DNA from: Periconia sp. R9002
Lineage: Eukaryota; Ascomycota; Dothideomycetes; Pleosporales; Periconiaceae
DNA length: 64,000 bases
NCBI GenBank assembly: GCA_023627715.1
Contig: JAMAHW010000047.1
Span: 186,001-250,000 of the forward strand
Reading direction: 5' to 3'
Shown here: positions 56,456 through 64,000 of the stretch, in pieces
How positions within the stretch are numbered: the first letter of the stretch is position 1
How the letters are laid out: each line of letters begins with the position of its first letter
The notes under the pieces: model-generated
Databases searched by the model: none
What the model was told of the DNA's origin: nothing
The model's input: only the letters and a program-made list of their open reading frames with translations
Position numbers and translations under genes: made by a program

Positions 56456-58463
56456 TCAATACACGTAGAAAACAGACGTCTCATCATCCAACGCCTTCAT
56501 CTTCTTATTCCTACGCAGCAAGACGATCTTGGCGACCCAAGCAAGGAACGCGGTAGCCATCGAGAAGCCCGCGGAGGACCCGAGCGCGATGGCGTACCGG
56601 GGAGCATCGGACGAGGGCCAGAGGTACGGCGTCCAAATGAAACTAACGCGTCAAAGCGTTAGCTACCTTCAAGAGGGAAGAGAGGAAAAGAGAGATGAAA
56701 AAAGGTGGAAATGCGTACGATGCGTTCATGACGGTCGTCACGATACCGATTGCGACGGCTTTTTTCTCCTTGGTTTGACCGCATGTCGAGCCCGTCCAGC
56801 CTGGGTTGGGAGGTTAGGAAGATCGTTGGTCAGGAAAGGGAGGGTTAAAGGAGGTTAAGTGTTTACCTAGGATCAAACTGTTGACGGCGTACGTGCCGAT
56901 GGTGAAAATAACCATACATACATATCGGCCTGCTACATTCATGGTAAGACACGCCGCGATGAAACCCACGGACGCCACTGACCACGTTTTCATCAGGTTT
57001 TAGACAAATCGAATGAAGATGGGGGGTTTACTTACCCGTTTTACTAGCAGTGATATGCCACGTCCTCTCATTGAACTTCCCAGAGCTCCACGACACAGCA
57101 ATCGTCGACGCACCAGCAATCAAGTACGGCGGACACGTCAACACGAGCGTGATCGTATCGTCAAATCCGAGCGTCTCCACAACAGTAGGGAAGAAGTTTT
57201 TGAACCCGTTGGCGGCGAGATGCATGTGCGCCATGACGGCGAAGATCCACACCATGGGGTCGGACGCGGCTTGTTTGAATCCGCGCCACGTGCTCGTCTC
57301 GCCCTGGTTGTCGACCGTGTCATTCTCCATGCGCTGCGTGGCGAGGAGCTGCTCGTCTGGGGTCAGCCATTTGGTGTTGTGCGGGAAGTCGGGGAGCAGG
57401 AAGAAGCCGACGACGGCGATGACGAAGGTCACGGCGCCTTGGAGAATGAAGAGCCAGCGCCAGCCTTCCAGGCCGGCTGCGTTGTCGAGTCCGTGGAAGA
57501 TACCAGCGGCGATTAGCCCCGCGAAGGCTGTCGCGAGGACATTGCCTGTGTAAAGGATGGCGATGCGTGTGGCGATTTCCTTGCGGGTGTAGAAGATGCT
57601 GAGGAGGTAGACGGCACCCGGGTAATAGGGGGCTTCTGTTAGACCGAGGAAGAAGCGGGTTAGGAGGAGGCCGGTGAAGTTTTTGGAGACGGCTGTGAGG
57701 GCACTAACGACAGCCCATAGCATCATTGCGATGCCCATGTATCGGCTGTGTTGGTCAGTTATACTTCGTTCCCAGATGAATTATGTTGGTAAGTGGGTAA
57801 TACCTAGGTCGTGTTCGAGTCCTAAATCCAGCGTTAGTATGTTCCAGCGTCAAAGAGGTTATCAACTCACAATAGCATGTTCGAAGGAATCTGTCCAAGC
57901 AGATACCCTACAAACAAGATCGACACGCAAGTTTGATCTCAATCAAGTAAGCAAAACCCCCAAGCAAAGAGCCCAACCACCACGCGCAAAGTGTCAAAAT
58001 CACAGAATACAGCCTGTGATGCCATTGATACTCCAAGTTTCCACGGCAAGAATACGTACATCTACACAATCACCAACGTCAGCGAAACCCCATAACAAAA
58101 AAATCCAGAATCACTTCCTACTTACTGTGTATCAGAAAGATTCAAATCTTCCTGAATATCATTGATCCTCGCCAGCGCGATAGCATTGCGATCGAGATAG
58201 TTCAACCAATACATGGACCAAAGCATAGGCATGATCCAGCGGTCGAGTTTCTTGACCAGGGCGATCTCCGCGGGATCGGTTTTCTACACCGACACTGTTA
58301 ACGAGAGACGACAAGGGCTGTATTGATAGCGGCATGGACAAACCTCATGAGCGCCGGAGTAATCCTGCTTCTCGGCGAGCGGGCCTGGCTTCAGGAGCTC
58401 GGAGTCGCGCGTCTGCTGTGGTGAGAGCATGAGAACTTCTTGTTTTGTGTCTTGGGTAGTCAT
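56456..58463 (-). CDS. MFS transporter, anion:cation symporter (ACS) family, with 2-nt microexon
   Basis: Nine exons on the minus strand: 58463-58344, 58283-58126, 58061-58060, 57937-57871, 57821-57804, 57745-57036, 56977-56867, 56800-56719 and 56642-56456; 484 aa. ACS-family marks: LVKKLDRWIMPMLWSMYWLN, YLDRNAIALARI, LSDTQYQTCVSILFVGYLLG, PSNMLL, RFFLGLTEAPYYPGAVYLLS and WRWLFILQGAVT. About twelve membrane helices. Exon 3 has only two nucleotides (AT) and completes Gln and starts the conserved Tyr of DTQYQ; exon 5 has 18 nt (TRTRPS). All introns have GT and AG ends. The substrate is unknown; relatives carry nicotinate, tartrate, pantothenate or biotin precursors. Confidence 0.87.
58060..58061 (-). 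other. Predicted 2-nt microexon
   Basis: Minus-strand AT between GTGTAG and GTACGT. Flanking introns are 58062-58125 (64 nt, CTGAC branch) and 57938-58059 (122 nt, CTTAC branch). With it, CA+AT+AT-CAA-ACT-TGC encodes QYQTC; without it the frame is lost. Confidence 0.7.
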
Positions 58464-59264
58464 TTTGGGCAGAACGAGGATACAATAGTGGATAGATGAT
58501 AAACTCCTTAATCAAGACGTAACACATATACGAAAGACTTGACTATTCGAACCACTCAACGCAGAAGCGGTCTGCAAGTCCACATACAAGATTGCAGACA
58601 GACGGGCGGCCCTTTATACCGTCGATACTCCACATTTCATCCCCATGGGGAAGCCCCGACCCTTTCCTTTTCCCCAGCCAGTCCAAAGCTAACTCCACAA
58701 AGTCCACACTCCGCGTGCGCGCTCTACCTGCTCCAACGTTCCGTTCCACTTTCGCCATTGCCCCCGCAGCGGCGCTTCTCAAACTTCCAAGAGGCCGGAT
58801 GCAGTCGTGGGCGTTGCCTCCAAGACGCTCAGCTCGTGTCCAAGACATGCAAGCCGTGTCGCTTCCCCAGAGTTTCAGCCCGCTATCTTCCGATTTTCAA
58901 GAGTTTCGAGGGTTTGGTTGGGAGAGTGATCAGAGAATCCCAAGCCCATACCCGACTTCTCCCTTCTTGACTTCCCGTCGCTGAGATATTTTTTTTTCTC
59001 TTCGAAAACCAAACTCGTAAAGACTTCAGACCAAAAGCTGGGCTTGGAGTAGCTTTTCCTTGGGGCTAAGGATCTAGAAGTTGGCACCTATAGACTTCGC
59101 CCTTCTATCTAGTTGCGTCTCTTCTGAACACAGGATCAATGTCACCCCAAGTGCTACGTACAATACGTACCTATTCTACAATAAATAATCAAACAAAGCA
59201 TTGACCTAACTCGCAAGAGCAAACGTTTCGTTTGATCCGCTCGGGAAACAAAAGATACACACAG

Positions 59265-59301
59265 ATACACACACACACACACACACACACAGACACACAC
59301 A
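59265..59301 (+). repeat. (CA)n microsatellite with GA interruptions
   Basis: Imperfect alternating AC tract of about 37 nt. Confidence 0.85.
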
Positions 59302-59754
59302 GCCCATCCCGCGCGAAACCAAACTCCCCATCCGTGTACCCGCCATCACTCAAGACCCTAACCAAGCCCCTCCTCCTCCGCTTGGCGGAGGAAATGGAAA
59401 AAAAAATCACCAAACAACAACATTCATTCCAAGCACTCTCCCCCGCGCGGCCCCAAGCCCGCCTCCCAAGCACCTAAATCTAGACGTCGTGCTCTTTCCC
59501 TTGCTTCGCCAAGCCCGCCCGCGCCTCACTCACCCCGCCATCCAAGCTCACAAAGCACCGGCTCTGACAAAGTCGCGGGGTAGTCCTATATAAGTCTCTA
59601 GACGTCTAAACTAAGATAACTACCGGGGTATAGTTAACTACTTGGTAGCTAGCACTGAGTCTAGCAGAATCTTGGTCTTGGTCGCACCGACGTAGACCCG
59701 TCCGTCCGTACAGGTATGTACATAGCTTAAAGTATCTATGTATGTACCTAGGTA

Positions 59755-59780
59755 ATACCCAGGGTAGCGATACTCTGTGA
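59755..59780 (-). repeat. Dispersed repeat R1, copy C (partial)
   Basis: Minus strand CAGAGTATCGCTACCCTGGG then TAT matches copy A (CAGAGTATTGCTACCCTGGG) with one mismatch; the rest of the element is not recognisable. Confidence 0.5.
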
Positions 59781-60212
59781 GGGTCAAATTCAATTTCATG
59801 TACCTAGGTAAATGGGTAGTTGTTAAAGTTGCTAGTAAAGATTGTGCGAGAGATGCGGGATTGATGCTACATATGCAGTACGTAGAAGGTCAGTTTTTCT
59901 ATACAAGGGATTGGTGTCTGGTAATTAAAACGATCACCTTTTTTGTCTCTCTTTTTTTTTATTTGGTAGTGATATTATTTTGTTGTTTACGTTACATCAA
60001 TCGTAATGCTATATGTTTTTTTTTTCTAAGCAAGGTAGGCTGTTTACCAAGCGTTCCAATTCGTCTTTGAAGAAGACACTTTAAGACACTTTAATAAGGG
60101 ATGAAATAGTAGAGATAACTTTGTCCACGTTTTTACAATATTTTTCAGGTTGTGTATAGTACACGTTACATTATCTGCACGTCGAATAGGTGTGTAGGGA
60201 TGTATTTTTTTT

Positions 60213-60229
60213 GGGGGGGGGGGGGGGGG
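60213..60229 (+). repeat. Poly-G run
   Basis: Seventeen consecutive G after a T-run; the length may be affected by sequencing slippage. Confidence 0.7.
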
Positions 60230-61030
60230 ATTGTTTGGTTAGCGTGTGTGTGTGTTTGTTGGGTGTTGTTCGGGAGCGGATGTGTTGTTGCTAGCGGGAA
60301 GAGTTGGGTTGGGAATTATAGGCCTAGGTGGCATGTATTACAAAATTATGATTGGGATGAAGCGTCGATCTTTATTCTTGTACAGTTCCGTCGTTTGAAC
60401 GTATTTGTCCTACCGTAGTAGCTGGGTTATTGTGGATAAGTACCTATGTTTAAGGTGGATAGGATATATATCTTGCCGCATATAAAATCTCTCTGCGTCT
60501 TTGCCGACCTTAATATCAATTGTCATTGGGTGTTACTCTAATTGTTCGGCTTGCAGTTGCATTTCAGGATTATCTGGAGAAAAGATTTGGAGCATTTTGA
60601 TGTAATTTGTCTTTGCTAGTTTAGTCAATCATGAACACACCACCACGCAATTTTACCTAGCATGACAGATCAACACACAGTTTCGTGAATGAACAGAAAA
60701 ATTATTTCGCATTCACTTGTCTGTTTCCAAGTTCGCTGCAACTTGTGCAAGCTGACGGATGATGTCATCAAACGGCCGGCCCACTTCTCCCCGTTTCAAA
60801 TCTGTAACCCCGCCGATCAGCTGCGCTCTCGATGAGGAGCTTTACTCGAGCTTCACAACTCTCCCAACCTAAAAGATTTTCTAAAATCTGTGGACATACA
60901 CTTCAAACAACATTCGCTTGATCTCTTTGAGTTTATCAGGAATCGCGCGGTGCTGGACACAAGCAAGGCGCCAAGCACGAGGAATAAGCAGAGAGAGAGA
61001 GCACTTGAGTAGAGGCGGAAAGCTCCTAAA

Positions 61031-62270
61031 ATGCCACCACACGAAGGCCTTGTACACCTAAAGGAGTATGATTGGAGGGATTCAAACGTAGAGCTCGTCA
61101 ACAGCGAACTTGACCACAAGGTCAAACATCAATCGGCAGCCACCGAGCCAGCGTGGAACAATGGTGTCATTGGCAAACAGCCGGGTCTCTACATCTGGCG
61201 CATCGAGGACTTCGCGGTTGTTCCATGGCCCAAGGAAAAGTACGGTAGCTTCCACGAGGGAGATTCGTACATTGTGCTGAAGACCGAAGCCGTCAAGCGT
61301 CAAAATGACGCAGAAGAAGACAAGCTCGTCCACGACATCTACTTCTGGCTCGGGGCGCACACCTCGCAAGACGAAGCGGGAACCGCGGCGTATAAAACCG
61401 TCGAACTCGATGAGTTCCTTCATGGCGCTGCGACCCAGCACCGGGAGCTCCAGAGCTCGCCCTCCGACGCCTTCGCCGCACTGTTCCCTCGCCTGAAGAT
61501 TTTGCGTGGTGGAGTCGCGTCTGGCTTCACGCACGTCGACGCCAATGAGGAGGCCGCGCATGTCGATTCGTTGCTTCGCATCTTCAAGCATCCTCGTGCG
61601 GCTGCGGGTCGGGACGGTGTGCTGATCCATGAGGTTGAGCCGACATGGAAAAGTCTCGACGAGGACGACGTGTTTGTTTTGGATAAAGGGGATAAGGTAA
61701 CATACTACACATCCATTAATTTACACGGTCAATCACGGTACTTACTACTCGCAGATTTTCGTGTGGCAGGGTAAGAACTGTTCGCCAATGGAGAAGATGA
61801 AGGCAGCCACGGTCGTCAACGACCTGACTCTGGCCAAACACGTCGACGTCGAGGTGCTGAGCCAGTCAGAATCGCGATCAAGAGTCGTTGTTGACTACCT
61901 CGGTGGTAGTGATGTAGACGTCTTGACCACAACTTTCAAAGCGCCACGCCCAGTATCTGTTAGCACAGAGCGAGACGTGAAGAAGCTGTTCCGTCTCAGC
62001 GACGCGGAGGGTGACCTGTCGTTTGATCTAGTGAAGGAAGGTAACGCGGTTGGAGAGGGTGATCTGGATTCGAAAGATGTGTTCATTCTCGATGCCGGTA
62101 AAGAGCTTTTCGTGTGGGAAGGCAATGAAGCTTCCAGGGCTGAGAGGAAGATGTGGTTAAAGGTTCTCCAGCGTTATGTCGCGCGGCAGGCGGACGCAGC
62201 AGGCTTGGCAGTTTCGAAGGTGGCTCAGGGTAACGAAGGAAAGGCTTTTTGGATGGCGATTGAAGCATAG
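61031..62270 (+). CDS. Gelsolin-repeat actin-binding protein (severin/fragmin-like)
   Basis: Exons 61031-61696 and 61755-62270, 393 aa; 58-nt intron (GTAACA...GCAG). Three gelsolin-type repeats are readable. Repeat 1 (about 50-170): GLYIWRIEDFAVVPWPKEKY, GSFHEGDSYIVLKTE, HDIYFWLGAHTSQDEAGTAA, with Asp/Glu positions for type-II Ca2+ binding. Repeat 2: SLDEDDVFVLDKGDK joined by splicing to IFVWQGKNCSPMEKMKAATV. Repeat 3: DSKDVFILDAGKELFVWEGN then ASRAERKMWLKVLQRY. The length fits the three-repeat fungal and protist severins, which cut or cap actin filaments in a calcium-dependent way. No villin headpiece. The start ATG (AAAATGCC) gives MPPHEGLVHLKEYDW, usual for the family. Confidence 0.9.
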
Positions 62271-64000
62271 TCTTCCTATAGCGAGCATACAATCTGTACA
62301 ACGTGGGTCATTTTGGTCGTACGAATCGGTCTTTTGTTGACCGTACGCATACTTCTCCCTATTCTCCGGCTTACTTCCCGTGAGCTTAGTAGATCTCCGA
62401 GTTTCATTCGGAGATCCAATCTCCTTATCCGTTTCTCCCTTTCAGGCGATCACTACCTATCCTCTGCTTCTCGTAGCAGCGATTTTTGACCTCTCATGGC
62501 CTCGGGCCCGAAGCGCCCAAATGAGACATACATTTTGCAAAAGCACGATGGAAGAGTCGAGACTGCGCGGGTTAGACCAGAACAAGATAAGCGTGAGGTG
62601 CAGGTTTCACCTGTGAGCGCTTCGAAGATGGCGCTTGGAGCCTGATCTCTTACTCCAGTGATGCTGTGTCTTTGTATGTACAGCGCCTAACCATTGTTCG
62701 TATTCTGACAGAGGGGCGCCGCTTTGGCGCAGAAAACATGTCCCACCATTCTTCCTTTTCGGCGTATTCCCAAGGATTGATAGAAGTTATTTGTTGTGTC
62801 TAAGCGATCTCACTGCTAATTCGTACAGAGAAGGTGAGTGGTGCAAAGCGCAGCTCTACAAGGAGAAACATGACCAACGCCGAGAAAACGATAGGACGGA
62901 TAAAGCTCCTGCCGAATACGTGCTTGACGGGACGGCGGGACGGGCATATCGATGATGTGGGGAAATGGTGATGACTGTGTTGTTGGTTCATCAACGAAAT
63001 AGGTATATAGGTCTTAACAGTACTAAGTGGGACGCTATAGACGGAAGGTAGTGTGGAGGTCGCGAAAGGGGGCCAATTCCGCATGACGAGTTGGGAAAAT
63101 CGTGTATAGCGTAATAGCCAACATAGCTATAAAATTGCAAGATGGGCAAAAGATGGTCGCGCTGACCGATCGGTGGTTCCATAATCAACTGCCAAGCGTG
63201 AAAGCTCGGGATAATATTATGATTCTCCACGATGACGTCCCTGGGAGCAGTTATGGATCAAGTGGCATGATAATTGATTACCCAACTCTGTCTGTCCAAG
63301 AGCTACCTAACGTGCGAAAGGGGCCTACCCCAGTGTTAAACCGCACTTCGCCTAATCGAGGCCAAGCCCGCAAGGACTCGAGCCAGATGGCGCTGATGCT
63401 GTAGACGAAAACCGGTCGATTTAAGCTTTGGGATCTAAAAGTTGGTATGGAGAGTTTCGAGTCGAGCGTTTCTCGAGCATAGTCAACATAGACGAGAGTT
63501 GTTTTGCTCTCGCTAACAAAAACAACTGTCCACTCTGTGGTCATAGCATTGAGAAGAGATCCAAAATTAGAACCCCCTAAGCCGTGTCAGGTATCCGTGA
63601 GTGCATCGACCCAACACCGCAAGCGCGCTGTGCGTGCCGCAGAGAAAGGAGATTATGGGGAGATGTGTTAAAACAACATGATGCGGAGAGAGGCCTCGAA
63701 ACGTGATAGTGATTGTAGGAAGATCTTAGAGTAGGGTTTTCAGGATGCACGGAGGAATAGTGGATTAGAGCGTGGGGGCTGTATGCTGTAGTGTGCTGTA
63801 GCGTGTTGAGCCCTGGTCGCACCATATTCCCGTTACAATTGCGCGGTTTTTTAGGTTGTACGGCCGCTACGGGTCCTACGGCCGGTCAGACCGACTCGGA
63901 TGCGCGACTAGGTAGTAGAGCAACAAGTCTACGACCGTACGTACGTACATCCACTATGCCAGAATACGAAGTGATTGCGAACGAATGGTGTTAAACGAGC
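62271..64000. other. Right-end region, 1.7 kb, no supportable gene
   Basis: Small open frames only; a minus frame 63084-62800 has one hydrophobic stretch but no signal of being a gene. A short TACG repeat lies near 63937-63950. Confidence 0.5.

Larger units (their letters stand above)
58464..61030. other. Divergent promoter region, 2.6 kb
   Basis: Between the ACS carrier (minus) and the gelsolin-repeat gene (plus). Contains a (CA)n microsatellite (59265-59301), repeat R1 copy C (59755-59780), TACCTAGGTA motifs and a G17 run (60213-60229). No gene supported. Confidence 0.55.

Noticed and set aside
58060..58061. Single long intron from exon 2 to exon 4 of the ACS transporter without a microexon
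   Set aside because: Direct joining shifts the frame and loses the conserved Tyr; no alternative AG acceptor two bases away exists.

Overview
The window is filamentous ascomycete (Pezizomycotina) nuclear DNA. Most genes are interrupted by short introns of about 48-125 nt with GT/AG ends and CTRAY branch points, and the protein families are typical of plant-associated or saprotrophic fungi. A structured, repeated intron-like element suggests Dothideomycetes, where introner-like elements are known, but this placement is an inference. No bacterial operons, CRISPR arrays, rRNA genes or intact tRNA genes were seen.

Layout, left to right. 0-5 kb: a GH2 beta-galactosidase cut by the window edge (minus) and an F-box protein. 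5.7-13.7 kb: an MFS monocarboxylate-type carrier, an NmrA-like NAD(P)-binding protein, a divergent protein kinase and a coiled-coil hypothetical protein. 14-22.6 kb: an orphan gene whose only intron is a repeated structured element, a small three-exon dsRNA-binding-domain protein, a GPI-anchored cysteine-rich secreted protein, a Na+/Ca2+ exchanger and a secreted protein with two tandem BAS2-like cysteine domains. 24.5-31 kb: a divergent pair consisting of a TauD/Jlp1-type sulfonate dioxygenase and a Dal5/Soa1-type permease, then a Gfo/Idh/MocA dehydrogenase. 32.7-38.5 kb: an AA9 LPMO with a CBM1 and a non-canonical AT-AC intron, a NorA-like SDR with a minisatellite in its intron, a Gly/Pro/Ser-repeat protein with a lipidation-like N-terminus, and a P-loop sulfotransferase-like protein. 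38.5-53.8 kb: very gene-poor, rich in microsatellites and strand-asymmetric DNA, holding one low-complexity three-exon gene. 53.8-62.3 kb: a rhodopsin-domain (PTH11-like) membrane protein, an ACS-family MFS carrier whose model requires a 2-nt microexon, and a gelsolin-repeat protein. The rest to 64 kb shows no gene I can support.

Several genes can be linked to plant substrates or plant association: lactose-type galactosides (GH2), cellulose (AA9-CBM1), sulfonates (dioxygenase plus permease), candidate apoplastic secreted proteins, and a membrane receptor-like protein. The most novel signals are in gene structure: (1) three copies of a roughly 125-nt hairpin-forming element, one of which is exactly a spliceable intron; (2) an ATAAGT...CAC intron in the LPMO gene; (3) a 2-nt exon in a transporter. 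All exon models were assembled by eye from splice signals, reading frame and family knowledge; no transcript data were available.
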